Source: Affinundibacterium nitidum | GTDB lineage: Bacteria; Pseudomonadota; Gammaproteobacteria; Burkholderiales; Burkholderiaceae_D | NCBI RefSeq assembly: GCF_014284155.1 | Contig: NZ_JACOFZ010000004.1 | Span: 186,001 to 250,000, forward strand | Direction of reading: 5' to 3' | DNA: 64,000 nucleotides | Shown here: one piece after another, positions 30,579 through 40,185 of the stretch | How the letters are laid out: each line of letters begins with the position of its first letter | Numbering within the stretch: the stretch's first letter is position 1 | Made by a program: the position numbers and the translations under genes | The notes under the pieces: generated by a model | What the model was told of the DNA's origin: nothing | Databases searched by the model: none | What the model saw: only the letters and a program-made list of their open reading frames with translations

Positions 30579-31139
30579 TTAATGTGTAACGCCATCGCGT
30601 TTGATCACTTTGAAGAAGGTTAAAAACAAAATCTTGATGTCGAGCACCAGAGATTGGTTTTTCAAGTAATAAGCATCAAGCTCCACTTTTTGCGGAATCG
30701 GCAATTCATCACGTCCGTTAACTTGAGCCCAACCTGTCAGGCCTGGAACAATCGTATGTACATTTTTTTCGGTACGTAAGGCAATGAGATCGTCTTGGTT
30801 GTACAAAGCAGGACGTGGGCCAACAAAGCTCATGTCGCCGATCAAAATACTCCATAGCTGCGGCAATTCATCCAGGCTAGATTTACGCAAGAATGAACCG
30901 ACTGGCGTTAAGTATTGATCTGGGTTGCTGAGTAAATGTGTCGCGACTGCTGGCGTATCGACCAGCATCGTTCTGAACTTGGGCATTCTAAATATCTTAT
31001 TGTATCGGCCAACACGATCAGACCAATAAATAACAGGCCCGCGTGATGTGAATCCCACCATAAGGGCGACGACAATCACGGGTATCAGCAAGATTAAGCT
31101 GGCGATGAGGGCAAGAATTAAGTCAGCGAGGCGTTTCAT
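30579..31139 (-). CDS. Priming polyprenyl-phosphate sugar-1-phosphate transferase
   Basis: 186 residues from the ATG at 31139 (MKRLADLILALIASLILLIP, where the family begins); an in-frame TTG further up would overlap the upstream gene. One membrane helix is followed by the PF02397 signatures DRVGRYNKIFRMPKFRTM, FLRKSSLDELPQLW, GDMSFVGPRPAL and PGLTGWAQVNGRD. It is the short PglC-like class that loads the first sugar phosphate onto undecaprenyl phosphate and so starts O-unit assembly. The likely donor is the UDP-6-deoxy-HexNAc made by its neighbours. Confidence 0.93.
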   Translation of the reverse strand: MKRLADLILALIASLILLIPVIVVALMVGFTSRGPVIYWSDRVGRYNKIFRMPKFRTMLVDTPAVATHLLSNPDQYLTPVGSFLRKSSLDELPQLWSILIGDMSFVGPRPALYNQDDLIALRTEKNVHTIVPGLTGWAQVNGRDELPIPQKVELDAYYLKNQSLVLDIKILFLTFFKVIKRDGVTH

Positions 31140-31164
31140 TATATTGGATAGGAAATGGGTGAAA

Positions 31165-32142
31165 TCAGTGGTGAGGTGTATTGTTGAGTTTTGTGCATTC
31201 ACGTAGTCCTTCAGCAACGCTGTAGGGCGCTTGCCACTGCAATTGATTTTTCGCTTTGCTGATGTCGACTTGCAGGGACATACAAAGGCGGTCCGAAATC
31301 GATTTTTTTCCCACTAATGTGGCAACAGCAGAAATCCAGTCTGCAGGAATCGGTAGCAAGCGTGCAGAAACCTGCTGTGCTTCAGCTGCGGCTTTTAGTA
31401 GATCGGTAGTCGAGAGGTCATGGTCGTCCGATATCAAGTAGCTCTGTTGGTAGGCAGCCGGCTTGAGTATGCAATGCGAAATAAAACTGACCAAGTTTTT
31501 GACAAAGACAAAGCTGCGGCGATTGTGAATCGCACCAAGCGGCAAGGGGATTCCTTTTTTTACCCAACGTAATAGGCTCAAGAAATTCGCACCAACGCCA
31601 GCACCATAGACCAAGGGAGGGCGGATAATCGTCACTTTCAGTGCCGTCTGTTCGCCAATCGCCAGCAAAGCTTGTTCTGCTTCGTATTTCGAAATGCCGT
31701 AAGGGTCTGTTGGCCCAGGAATGTCAGACTCAGTGAAGGGCTTGCCGTGTTCTGTCATTTCGCCATTAACTTTGACCGAGCTCAGATAAATCAATTGCTT
31801 GACGCCAGCCTCAGCAGCTTGCTGCGCTAAGCGCACACTTGCATCACGATTGACTTCGCGAAATGCACTGAGTGGATCCGCTGCGGTATCGTTCATGATA
31901 TGCACACGCGCCGCACAGTGAATCACGACCTCGATATCCTTCAAGGCGGCTTTCCAGTCGGTATGCGCATGAATATTCCCCACCACAATATTGTTCGTTG
32001 GGGCAGTTGGCCAAGCTTGACGGCTGCAAACGCGCACCTGATGCCCTTGTGCCATCAAATAGGCGACTAAGTGGGAACCAACAAAACCGCTCGCTCCTGT
32101 GACCAAGATTTTGCTTGGCGCGACAGTGTTCGAGTTCATCAT
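31165..32142 (-). CDS. NAD-dependent sugar epimerase/dehydratase, WbpV/WreQ-like 4-ketoreductase
   Basis: 325 residues of an extended SDR. The motif ILVTGASGFVGSHLVAYL, IHCAARVH, LIYLSSVKVNGE and the catalytic YGISKYEAEQ are clear. Sequences of this type beside a WbpM homologue reduce UDP-4-keto-6-deoxy-GlcNAc to UDP-QuiNAc (WbpV in Pseudomonas, WreQ in Rhizobium); this is inferred from position and general similarity, and a UDP-glucose 4-epimerase-like activity is the alternative. The start overlaps the GT2 stop by 4 bases. Confidence 0.85.
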   Translation of the reverse strand: MMNSNTVAPSKILVTGASGFVGSHLVAYLMAQGHQVRVCSRQAWPTAPTNNIVVGNIHAHTDWKAALKDIEVVIHCAARVHIMNDTAADPLSAFREVNRDASVRLAQQAAEAGVKQLIYLSSVKVNGEMTEHGKPFTESDIPGPTDPYGISKYEAEQALLAIGEQTALKVTIIRPPLVYGAGVGANFLSLLRWVKKGIPLPLGAIHNRRSFVFVKNLVSFISHCILKPAAYQQSYLISDDHDLSTTDLLKAAAEAQQVSARLLPIPADWISAVATLVGKKSISDRLCMSLQVDISKAKNQLQWQAPYSVAEGLRECTKLNNTPHH

Positions 32143-32939
32143 TTGCGCACCTTGCTAGAAGGATGCGCAGGAGTACTGCGTAAATAACGACGCAGCAAAA
32201 ACTGGAAAAAACTTTGGAAGAACCATTTCGCATGCTGCGAAAATAGTTTGCGATTTTTATGCGCTGCTAAATGAATGGCCTTCAAATGCGGATAAAAATG
32301 AACATTCTGCTGGAGGAATCTGCGCGAGCGATAGCAAATATCGACGTCTTCGAAATACATGAAATAGGCAGGGTCAAATCCACCAAGCTTGCGATAATGC
32401 TCGGGCGTAAAGCCCAAGAACGCGCCAGAAGCCCATTCCACCTCGATATCATTAAGGCTGGCTGCAAGCTTTTCTTTATCGTAAGTTTCGCTAAATGAAT
32501 TGACGACTGGCATTTTGATAATCGACAGTACACCTGGAAAGTGGCGGATATTGGTGTCGGGTACCTGCATCGCTTGATCGCGGAATAAATTCAAGGTGGC
32601 GATCGCATGCGCTGAGCTCTGCATTTTCTCGGCGAAGGCGAGTAGTGTCTCTTCGCTGATGGTGATATCGGGATTCATCACAATGAATAAATCGTTAGCA
32701 GCGAATCCAGACCCTTGCTCGATTTGTCGAAACAGGAAATTATTGTTTTCACCGAAGCCAAGACCTGGCGATGCGTCTGTGTAAAACACACCATGTTCAG
32801 CGCAATAGGCTTTCAGAGCCGCACTGGGGCGATTATCTTTGAGCCAAATTCGGCAAGACGCGGCACCCAATAAACCACCGAGCTTACTGGAGATCAGTAA
32901 GTCTTCGTGTCCATGACTGATGATGGCGATATGGTTCAT
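32139..32939 (-). CDS. Family 2 glycosyltransferase (rhamnosyltransferase-like)
   Basis: 266 residues from the ATG at 32939, where the GT-A fold begins (MNHIAIISHGHEDLL); upstream starts are TTG only. It has LGFGENNNFLF, the DXD-like VMNPDITIS, and the GGFDPAYFMYFEDVDICYR acceptor motif found in WbbL-type rhamnosyltransferases. dTDP-rhamnose from the rml genes is a likely donor. It overlaps the next gene by 4 bases. The C-terminal third is basic with a Phe-rich amphipathic stretch and may touch the membrane. Confidence 0.88.
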   Translation of the reverse strand: MNHIAIISHGHEDLLISSKLGGLLGAASCRIWLKDNRPSAALKAYCAEHGVFYTDASPGLGFGENNNFLFRQIEQGSGFAANDLFIVMNPDITISEETLLAFAEKMQSSAHAIATLNLFRDQAMQVPDTNIRHFPGVLSIIKMPVVNSFSETYDKEKLAASLNDIEVEWASGAFLGFTPEHYRKLGGFDPAYFMYFEDVDICYRSRRFLQQNVHFYPHLKAIHLAAHKNRKLFSQHAKWFFQSFFQFLLRRYLRSTPAHPSSKVRK

Positions 32940-33034
32940 TGGTCGCAAATATGATTCTGTTAAATTGGCAATATGGTCGTTACTATGTTTATAGTACAAG
33001 GCTCAAAATAGCGTCTTTTTTATGTTAATGGGTG

Positions 33035-34477
33035 CTAGTGAGCGGCAGTTTCGCTTATTTTGCGAGCCAATTTCTGCGTTATCCAGAAACGCAAGAAGTG
33101 CAGCGATATGCTTACGTCCGGACGGCTATGAACTGGCACGCTAAAAAAGAACTGCGATTGCCAGATTTTCTCATAAAAACGTGTATTCACGGGAATTGGA
33201 TTGTGCCAAGGAGGTGTCAGCAGCGCAGAATCGGAACGCGCAGCACTCACTATCCGCTCGGCAACGATTTCAAGGTCGTGGGCATGCACGACCTCAGGTT
33301 GGATTTGCTTCATTCTTTGTTGCACTATGTCTGGTGCTTTCAGATAGTTCACCACGTCTTGTACGAGTGAATTTGCGTCGCTGGACTTCAACTGATCCGC
33401 TGGAGAGTAACCATGCGCCCCCGTCAAAATACCGAAACAAGGCACGCCTTGGCACAAAATCTCTGAAAAACTGGTGCCGCCTGTCATCGGAAAGCTGTCA
33501 ATGTATGCCGAGGCTTGGCTTATGCAGTCTAAGTAGGCTTGGTGCTGCAATTTGCCCGTAAAGTGAAGATGTTGGCCGAATTGTAGCCGCGGCAGCCACC
33601 ACCACCAATCTCGCTTGGGGCTAGGGCCAACCAATACCATGTTTAGGCCTGTGGCTTGGGTTAATTGTCTCGCCACTTCGGGGAAAGAATAACCTTGGCT
33701 GGGTTTGAACTTGTAAGGAGATCCAGAAGTGGCTAAATACCCAGAACTCGATGACTGGGTAGGGCCTTTGATCTCTGTATTTGCTTTGGGTAATTTGAGC
33801 GGAATGCCGACGAAATGCGCTTTCTTGTCGACGCCACGCTCTTGGGTGAGGGTCCAGCCAAAATAACTCAGTTCTAGTGTTTTGTCGGCACAAGCATAGC
33901 CGTAAGAAAAAACATGATCGGCATGGTTATAGAACAGAACCTGGGTTCCAAAGATTCGTTTCGCTAATCCTGCAGCGAACGCAGTCTCAATATCATTTGG
34001 ATGAATGTGCAGAACGACGGTTTGAGCACGTGCAAAATGCATCAATAGATGCTCAATTTTTTTCCTGGCTTCTAGCTTGGCTGGCAAACAATGGAGGCCA
34101 TGTTTGGCTTGCGCTAAGCGTTGTTGGGTGTTGGTTTGTACTTTTTCAGTGACCAAGACTGCTGATTCGTTTAATGCTTGACTACTGATAAATCGTTCTA
34201 CAACGCGTGTATGTCCGCCAGTGTCGTATGCCTTCGTGAGTACATGTAAAAAAGGAATAGAGGTGGTGTCGTTCGCTTGTTCAAGTTGCCGCGTAGTCTC
34301 GTGAAACAGCGGTGCATATTGATCGAGTAAGTCGTTTTCCAGTTGCATAAGTTGATAGCAGCCTATGCTGTTTTTCCAGCAGAGTTCTCCCAAAAAACGA
34401 GCGCGGCGCATCGCTTGTTCGAACGATGTACTGTTTCTGACCATAGCTTCGGCACGAGCGATAAAGGTATTGAGCAT
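33035..34477 (-). CDS. Probable glycosyltransferase of GT-B type
   Basis: 480 residues. A helical N-terminal part is followed by a GT-B-like region: HVLTKAYDTGGHTRVVERFI, LHIHPNDIETAFAAGLAKRIFG, FYNHADHVFSYGY, and a nucleotide-sugar half with MVLVGPSPKRDWWWWLPRLQFG, SAYIDSFPMTGGTSFSEILCQGVPCFGI. The D/E-containing GGTSFSEIL segment matches the family donor site. Donor and acceptor are unknown. It lies two bases after wzx, so co-translation is likely. The C-terminal 60 residues are variable. Confidence 0.75.
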   Translation of the reverse strand: MLNTFIARAEAMVRNSTSFEQAMRRARFLGELCWKNSIGCYQLMQLENDLLDQYAPLFHETTRQLEQANDTTSIPFLHVLTKAYDTGGHTRVVERFISSQALNESAVLVTEKVQTNTQQRLAQAKHGLHCLPAKLEARKKIEHLLMHFARAQTVVLHIHPNDIETAFAAGLAKRIFGTQVLFYNHADHVFSYGYACADKTLELSYFGWTLTQERGVDKKAHFVGIPLKLPKANTEIKGPTQSSSSGYLATSGSPYKFKPSQGYSFPEVARQLTQATGLNMVLVGPSPKRDWWWWLPRLQFGQHLHFTGKLQHQAYLDCISQASAYIDSFPMTGGTSFSEILCQGVPCFGILTGAHGYSPADQLKSSDANSLVQDVVNYLKAPDIVQQRMKQIQPEVVHAHDLEIVAERIVSAARSDSALLTPPWHNPIPVNTRFYEKIWQSQFFFSVPVHSRPDVSISLHFLRFWITQKLARKISETAAH

Positions 34478-34479
34478 GC

Positions 34480-35727
34480 TTAATCAAACTTTACTTGTGA
34501 AACAATGAAGGCAGTGGTGATCCAGTACACGACATAGTTGATGAAAAATGCGATGACCGAAGCGCTTAAACCAAAATAGGGCGTCAGCAAATAGGTGAGG
34601 GCGAATAAACTGCAGGCGAAAATGATTTCTGTCCACACATAGGCTTTGGTCATAGCGCGCCCTAACATCACGAAGCCCAAAATCCAACTGCCAATTTTGA
34701 CCACATCCCCGACCAGTTGCCACGCCAATAGCTCACGCATGGCGCTGAACTCTTGGGTAAATAAAAGACTGATAATCCAATCTCGCAAGAGATACACGAG
34801 CATGGCGCCAAGCGCAGTCAGCGGCAAGATAAATCGATAGACTTTTAAAATTTCTTGATGCAACTCGGACTTCGACTTAATCTCGGCTAAGCGTGGCAAG
34901 TAATACACAGTCAAGGTAGTCGTGATCAACATTAAATACACATCGCTCATGCGCGTTACCGCTTGCCACATGCCCGTTTGTTGCCAACCGAATTCGGCGA
35001 CTAAATGATTTCGAATCAAAATTTGGCTGAGCGGTACCACGATGGCGGTGACCATAGCCATTAAGCCATAAGCGGCTAGTTTTTTCGCGAGATTGCGATC
35101 AAAACCACCGACTAAATAGCGGAAACGAAACCAATCTTGGCGCCAGCATAGCGTGAGCGTAACAAAGAACACGACCGACTGATTTATACTCAAGGCAATC
35201 AATGCACCTTGCAAACCCCAGGTTTGCGCCAACAACCAAGTGGCCAGTAAAGTGACGATGCTGGTACTAATATTAGCGAGGACATACAGGCTCACTTCCT
35301 TTTTGCCATTGAGTATGGCCATCAGCAAGGTGTTCAGTACGAATAACACCAAGCTTCCAGCAAGCCATAATAAGACGGGAGCATGAGTTTCATCACCGAG
35401 TATTAATTTGGCCAAACTTTGATGGAACAGGGCGATCAAGACGGCAGCTGTGATCGAGCAAGCGAGTGAGATGTTGCCCGCAGTTCCCCAAAGGCGTTGC
35501 TGGTGTGCGGCATCGTCTTGGAACTCCGCGGTATATTTAGTCACGCCGGTATTGATCGCGCCGCTAGCAAAGGTGTTGATCACCGTGACAGCGTTTTGAA
35601 ATTGACCGAATAAAGCATAGCCTGCTGGCCCAACCAAGACCGCCAGCACTTTGTTGAGACCAAGCATTGCCAGCATGCGAATCGCAACAGCAATGGCGTT
35701 GAGCAGGCTAGTACGGATCAGTGACAT
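34480..35727 (-). CDS. wzx: O-antigen flippase Wzx
   Basis: 415 residues with about 12 hydrophobic helices. The N-terminus (LLNAIAVAIRMLAMLGLNKVLAVLVGPAGYALFGQFQN) and the FASGAINTGVTKYTAEFQ segment match the WzxE-like branch of the polysaccharide transporter family. It flips undecaprenyl-linked O-units to the periplasm. It lies between the aminosugar genes (34 bp) and the glycosyltransferase (2 bp). No Wzy polymerase is found beside it. Confidence 0.88.
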   Translation of the reverse strand: MSLIRTSLLNAIAVAIRMLAMLGLNKVLAVLVGPAGYALFGQFQNAVTVINTFASGAINTGVTKYTAEFQDDAAHQQRLWGTAGNISLACSITAAVLIALFHQSLAKLILGDETHAPVLLWLAGSLVLFVLNTLLMAILNGKKEVSLYVLANISTSIVTLLATWLLAQTWGLQGALIALSINQSVVFFVTLTLCWRQDWFRFRYLVGGFDRNLAKKLAAYGLMAMVTAIVVPLSQILIRNHLVAEFGWQQTGMWQAVTRMSDVYLMLITTTLTVYYLPRLAEIKSKSELHQEILKVYRFILPLTALGAMLVYLLRDWIISLLFTQEFSAMRELLAWQLVGDVVKIGSWILGFVMLGRAMTKAYVWTEIIFACSLFALTYLLTPYFGLSASVIAFFINYVVYWITTAFIVSQVKFD

Positions 35728-35761
35728 CAGTTAAGTGCGATCGAGGGTGCAGTGCTTACCA

Positions 35762-36865
35762 TCAGGCTTGGAAGCTGCGCACGGCCGCTGCAACTTGACG
35801 AACCTCATCGATACTCAGATAAGGATCTAAAGGCAAGCTAATGATTTGCTGATGGATGGATTCCGAAATGGGGAAACTCCCCACACCCAGATTCAGTTCC
35901 GTATAGGCATCTTGCAGATGTGGCGGAATAGGGTAGTGAATCACTGTACCAACCCCCGCATCTTGCAAGTGTTTTTGTAGTGCATCGCGTTGTGGATGTA
36001 AGATCGCGAACACATGCCATACGTGCTCATTATCGGCATCGGTTTGAGGTAGGCGAATCTGTGCCACATCTTTGAGTTCTTCCAGATAAATGGCGGCGAG
36101 GGCGCGTCGCTGTTCATTCCAACGGTCAAGTTGCGGCAATTTGACACGCAAAAGGGCAGCTTGTAGCTCGTCCAGTCTTGAGTTGTAACCCTTGACTTCA
36201 TTCTTGTATTTGATTTGTGAGCCGTAGTTACGCAACACTCGGAGCTTATGTGCGAGTTCATCGTCGTCAGTCGTGACCGCGCCAGCATCGCCTAATGCCC
36301 CGAGATTTTTTCCAGGGTAAAAACTGTGACCAGCGGCGTCGCCCAATGCGCCAGCACGTTTTCCTTGATAACGTGCACCTTGTGATTGAGCAGCGTCTTC
36401 GATCACTTTTAGACCATGTTTCTTGGCGATGGCATTGATAGGTGCCATGTCAGCCGTTTGGCCATAGAGATGGACGGCCATAATCGCTTTGGTACGTGGC
36501 GTGATTGCAGCTTCGATCTTGTTCGGATCGAGGTTGTAAGAATTCGGATTAGGTTCGACCGGAACCGGTGTTGCCCCAACAAATGAGGCGGCCAACCAGG
36601 TGGCTATATAGGTATTGGAGGGAACGATGACCTCATCACCTTCGCCAATATCATAGGCACGCAAGATGAGATGTAAGGCGTCTAATCCGTTGCCAACGCC
36701 GATACAATGTTTGCTGCCGCAATAAGCTGCGTATTCCTTTTCGAACTCGACAAGTTGTTGGCCCATAATGAACCAACCACTATCGAGCACGGTTTGAAAT
36801 GCTGCGGTCAGTTCATCACGTAAATCTTGATGAGGTTTTTTGAGGTCGAGAAAAGGAATAGTCAT
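35762..36865 (-). CDS. fdtB: dTDP-3-keto-6-deoxyhexose aminotransferase (FdtB/QdtB type)
   Basis: 367 residues from the ATG at 36865, matching the family N-terminus [19 protein letters not shown]; another ATG is six bases earlier. DegT/DnrJ/EryC1 features are [32 protein letters not shown], the PLP lysine in [18 protein letters not shown], and [25 protein letters not shown]. It transfers an amino group to C3 of the keto sugar made by FdtA. It follows the acetyltransferase gene closely. Confidence 0.9.
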   Translation of the reverse strand: MTIPFLDLKKPHQDLRDELTAAFQTVLDSGWFIMGQQLVEFEKEYAAYCGSKHCIGVGNGLDALHLILRAYDIGEGDEVIVPSNTYIATWLAASFVGATPVPVEPNPNSYNLDPNKIEAAITPRTKAIMAVHLYGQTADMAPINAIAKKHGLKVIEDAAQSQGARYQGKRAGALGDAAGHSFYPGKNLGALGDAGAVTTDDDELAHKLRVLRNYGSQIKYKNEVKGYNSRLDELQAALLRVKLPQLDRWNEQRRALAAIYLEELKDVAQIRLPQTDADNEHVWHVFAILHPQRDALQKHLQDAGVGTVIHYPIPPHLQDAYTELNLGVGSFPISESIHQQIISLPLDPYLSIDEVRQVAAAVRSFQA

Positions 36866-36875
36866 GATCATTGAT

Positions 36876-37337
36876 TCAATTAGCAGGCAAAAATCGGATA
36901 ATCCGAGCCGGATTTCCGACGACCAGTGCGTGGTCGGGTACATCTTTAGTCACTACACTACCGGCTCCAATCATTGCATAACGACCGATGGTGATACCTG
37001 GTAAAAGTGTAGCGTTAGCGCCGATGGAGGCGCCTGTTTTGACGATAGTTTGTAGGAAGGCTTCGGGATATTGTTTTGAGCGTGGAAAACGGTCGTTACT
37101 GAAAGTAACATTCGGTCCGATAAATACTTCATCTTCGATGCGAATACCGTCCCACAATTGGACACCGCTCTTGACCGTCACTCTGTCACCAACGATGACG
37201 TCATTCTCGATCAAACAATGCGAGCAAATATTGCAATCTGCGCCAAGCTTGGCACCAGAAAGCACCACCACGAACTGCCAGATACGAGTACCTGCACCTA
37301 TCTGTGAACTTTGCACATCGCTACTCGGATGAATCAT
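36876..37337 (-). CDS. fdtC: dTDP-3-amino-3,6-dideoxyhexose N-acetyltransferase (FdtC/QdtC type)
   Basis: 153 residues of left-handed beta-helix hexapeptide repeats ([24 protein letters not shown], then [48 protein letters not shown]). This WxcM-N/FdtC pattern in an fdtA-fdtC-fdtB group indicates acetylation of the 3-amino sugar by acetyl-CoA. The start overlaps the fdtA stop by 4 bases. A different N-acyl group cannot be excluded. Confidence 0.88.
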   Translation of the reverse strand: MIHPSSDVQSSQIGAGTRIWQFVVVLSGAKLGADCNICSHCLIENDVIVGDRVTVKSGVQLWDGIRIEDEVFIGPNVTFSNDRFPRSKQYPEAFLQTIVKTGASIGANATLLPGITIGRYAMIGAGSVVTKDVPDHALVVGNPARIIRFLPAN

Positions 37338-37753
37338 GTGTTCTTTCCTTGTTGCTCAATTGCTTCTAAGAATTGCGTGTAATTACGAATGTAATCGCTT
37401 TCGTCGTAAGCTTGATCTGCGAATACCAAGAGCACACAGTCTTCACTGAATTCGCGCATTTCGTGCCAAACCATGGGGGCGATATAAACGCTTTTCGCAG
37501 GGTCATTCATCAGGATATCTTGCTGCTCGCTGCCATCATCGAGTTTCATAATGCAAGAGCCCCGCACCGCCACGGCCACTTGTTTCAATTCTTTATGCGC
37601 ATGAAAGCCGCGCTCGACACCTTCTTTGGTGCCAAAGATGTAGTACACGCGTGCTATAGCGAAAGGAATATCTTTATGTGCTTCGACCGCGATCAGGCTT
37701 CCACGCTCATCACCGAGTAAGCGAAATTCTGGATTCTCACATGCAATACTCAT
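37334..37753 (-). CDS. fdtA: dTDP-4-keto-6-deoxyglucose 3,4-ketoisomerase (FdtA/QdtA type)
   Basis: 139-residue cupin. The signatures [40 protein letters not shown], and the terminal [17 protein letters not shown] are those of FdtA/QdtA sugar ketoisomerases; HAHK contains the active-site His. The product would be dTDP-6-deoxyhex-3-ulose with galacto or gluco configuration, leading to Fuc3NAc or Qui3NAc. Which one cannot be decided here. It overlaps rmlD and fdtC by 4 bases each. Confidence 0.9.
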   Translation of the reverse strand: MSIACENPEFRLLGDERGSLIAVEAHKDIPFAIARVYYIFGTKEGVERGFHAHKELKQVAVAVRGSCIMKLDDGSEQQDILMNDPAKSVYIAPMVWHEMREFSEDCVLLVFADQAYDESDYIRNYTQFLEAIEQQGKNT

Positions 37754-38688
37754 GCGAGCTCCTTCGTTAATTGTTTATTCTTCATTTGCTGCAGACAATG
37801 CTGAAGGCTATCTTCCCATTTTGGTGCATCGATCCCAAACAGTTTTTTTAGACGTTCAGTCGATAACATGGAATTGTGAGGGCGTTTGGCACGCGTTGGA
37901 TATTCGTTGCTTGGAATACCTAAGACTTCCGGTTTCTTTGTCATCAGTTTGAGTTCAAACGCAGCGTCGAAAATGGCTTGGGCAAAACCTTGCCAATTCG
38001 TGCTATTCGCCGGAGTCAGATGCACAATGCCTTGATGCTGTTGCCACCAGTCTTGTTTGCTATCCGCAGATTGGATTTGACGTATGATTTCTGCGGTTTT
38101 ATCTGCTATCCATAGTGCTGAAGTAGGCGCGCCCCATTGATCCTTGACTACCTTGAGTTGATCACGGTCTGCGCCTAAACGCAGCATCGTTAGCATGAAG
38201 TTTTTGCCAAAGTCAGAGTAGACCCAGCTGGTGCGCAAAATTAGATGACGACATCCAGTCGCCATAATCGCAAGTTCTCCCGCACGTTTGCTGGCACCGT
38301 ATACGCCAATCGGAGCGCAGTCATCGCTTTCCTCGTAGGGACAAAAATTACCTTGGTCGTCACGCTTCTCACCATCGAAAACATAGTCTGTTGAATAGTG
38401 AATCAACGGTATATTCAAGGTATGAGCTTGATCGGCAAAGGCTTTAGCTGCTTGCGCATTGATTGCATGAGCCACAGCAACTTCGTCTTCCGCTAAATCA
38501 ACAGCGGTGTAGGCGGCTGGATTGATAATTAGATCTGGGCGCGTCGCCCGCACACATTCTTCAATTGCGGCGCTGTCACTGAGATCAAGTTGTGACCTTT
38601 GGGGGGCGATGATTTCACCAAGGCCGGCCAAACTTGTTAGCAATGCGTGACCGACTTGCCCTGAGCTTCCTGTTAACAGGATTTTCAT
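37750..38688 (-). CDS. rmlD: dTDP-4-dehydrorhamnose reductase (RmlD)
   Basis: 312 residues: MKILLTGSSGQVGHAL, INPAAYTAVDLAEDE, HYSTDYVFDG and the catalytic VYGASKRAGE. It performs the final reduction to dTDP-L-rhamnose. Four-base overlaps with rmlC upstream and fdtA downstream tie rhamnose and 3-acetamido sugar synthesis into one translational unit. Confidence 0.95.
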   Translation of the reverse strand: MKILLTGSSGQVGHALLTSLAGLGEIIAPQRSQLDLSDSAAIEECVRATRPDLIINPAAYTAVDLAEDEVAVAHAINAQAAKAFADQAHTLNIPLIHYSTDYVFDGEKRDDQGNFCPYEESDDCAPIGVYGASKRAGELAIMATGCRHLILRTSWVYSDFGKNFMLTMLRLGADRDQLKVVKDQWGAPTSALWIADKTAEIIRQIQSADSKQDWWQQHQGIVHLTPANSTNWQGFAQAIFDAAFELKLMTKKPEVLGIPSNEYPTRAKRPHNSMLSTERLKKLFGIDAPKWEDSLQHCLQQMKNKQLTKELA

Positions 38689-39230
38689 GCAAAAACCTCG
38701 GCTTCAGCAAGAAGTTTTCCGACTTGGTCTTTAGCTGACAGCGATGGTTCCGCACTTAACGGCCATTGTATGCCAACTGTTGGGTCATTCCATTGTAAGC
38801 AACGTTCATACTGAGGCGCCCAAAAGTCGGTAGTTTTGTAGAGGAACTCAGCACTATCGCTGGTGACGACAAAACCGTGCGCAAATCCCTCAGGTATCCA
38901 CATTTGTAAACGATTTTCCGCGGAGAGATATGCACCGGTCCATTGACCAAAGCTTGGCGAGTCTTTACGTAAATCTACTGCAACGTCAAATACTTCTCCC
39001 GCCACGACACGCACCAGTTTGCCTTGTGCTTGTTGAATTTGATAGTGCATGCCGCGCAAAACATTCTTAGTTGATTTTGAATGGTTGTCCTGTACGAAGT
39101 TAACATGCAGGCCGGTCAGCTCGGCGAATTTTTTCTCGTTGAAGCTTTCATAAAAATAGCCTCGATCGTCACCAAAAACTGTTGGCTCAATCAAGAGAAC
39201 GCCGGGAAGATTTGTTTCTTTAATTTTCAT
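38685..39230 (-). CDS. rmlC: dTDP-4-dehydrorhamnose 3,5-epimerase (RmlC)
   Basis: 181-residue cupin: PGVLLIEPTVFGDDRGYFYESFNEKKF in pieces, the catalytic His in LRGMHYQ, VDLRKDSPSFGQW and IPEGFAHGF. It epimerises C3 and C5 of dTDP-4-keto-6-deoxyglucose. The order rmlB-rmlA-rmlC-rmlD is kept, with 24 bp before it. Confidence 0.96.
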   Translation of the reverse strand: MKIKETNLPGVLLIEPTVFGDDRGYFYESFNEKKFAELTGLHVNFVQDNHSKSTKNVLRGMHYQIQQAQGKLVRVVAGEVFDVAVDLRKDSPSFGQWTGAYLSAENRLQMWIPEGFAHGFVVTSDSAEFLYKTTDFWAPQYERCLQWNDPTVGIQWPLSAEPSLSAKDQVGKLLAEAEVFA

Positions 39231-39254
39231 GCGTAAATTTTCTTATTTTTTCGA

Positions 39255-40148
39255 TTATTTGAGTAGCTGCAAGAGGTATTGGCCGTACTCGTTTTTCTTC
39301 AGCGGTTGCGCTAATTTTTCCAATTGAGCGGCATCAATGTATCCCTTGCGGAAGGCAATTTCCTCTGGGCAGGCTACTTTTAATCCTTGTCGTTTTTCAA
39401 TTGTGGCAATGAATTGGCCTGCTTCGAGCAAAGACTCATGTGTGCCTGTATCTAGCCACGCCATACCGCGGCCCATTAACTGTACCTTCAATTGATTTCG
39501 TTTGAGATACACATTATTTACGTCGGTGATCTCTAGTTCACCGCGTGCCGATGGTTTGATATTGGCTGCAATGTCGCAAATTTGTTGGTCGTAGAAATAA
39601 AGGCCTGTCACCGCATAATTTGATTTTGGCTTGACCGGTTTTTCTTCGATACTCACGGCTCGATTCTCGGCATCAAACTCGACAACACCATAACGCTCAG
39701 GATCGTTAACGTGATAAGCAAACACGGTCGCACCATCGGTGCTTTGATCAGCTGCCATCAGTTGCGCTTCAAAATTATGTCCGTAATAGATATTGTCACC
39801 AAGGATCAATGCAGATGGTGAATCACCGACAAACTCTTTGCCGATGATGAAGGCTTGTGCGAGACCGTCAGGGGATGGTTGCACTGCGTATTGAATGTCG
39901 ATGCCCCATTGTTTACCGTCACCTAGTAAATCTTTAAAGCGAGGTGTGTCTTGTGGGGTTGAAATAATCAATATTTCACGGATACCAGCTAACATTAATG
40001 ATGTTAGTGGATAGTAAATCATTGGCTTGTCATAGACCGGCAGCAATTGTTTCGAAACCGCTTGAGTGACGGGATACAGTCGAGTTCCAGAGCCACCAGC
40101 TAAGATAATGCCTTTGCGACGACTTGTGTGAGTTGAAGTGAGCGACAT
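39255..40148 (-). CDS. rmlA: Glucose-1-phosphate thymidylyltransferase (RmlA)
   Basis: 297 residues. The nucleotidyl-transfer motif [29 protein letters not shown], the LGDNIYYGH metal site and VEEKP-like [12 protein letters not shown] are present. It makes dTDP-glucose, the shared precursor for rhamnose and the Fdt branch. An eight-residue extension ([12 protein letters not shown]) precedes the core; the ATG is the only close start. Confidence 0.97.
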   Translation of the reverse strand: MSLTSTHTSRRKGIILAGGSGTRLYPVTQAVSKQLLPVYDKPMIYYPLTSLMLAGIREILIISTPQDTPRFKDLLGDGKQWGIDIQYAVQPSPDGLAQAFIIGKEFVGDSPSALILGDNIYYGHNFEAQLMAADQSTDGATVFAYHVNDPERYGVVEFDAENRAVSIEEKPVKPKSNYAVTGLYFYDQQICDIAANIKPSARGELEITDVNNVYLKRNQLKVQLMGRGMAWLDTGTHESLLEAGQFIATIEKRQGLKVACPEEIAFRKGYIDAAQLEKLAQPLKKNEYGQYLLQLLK

Positions 40149-40185
40149 CGCGCCTCCTATTATTTTATTTTAGGTTTTGATTTGG

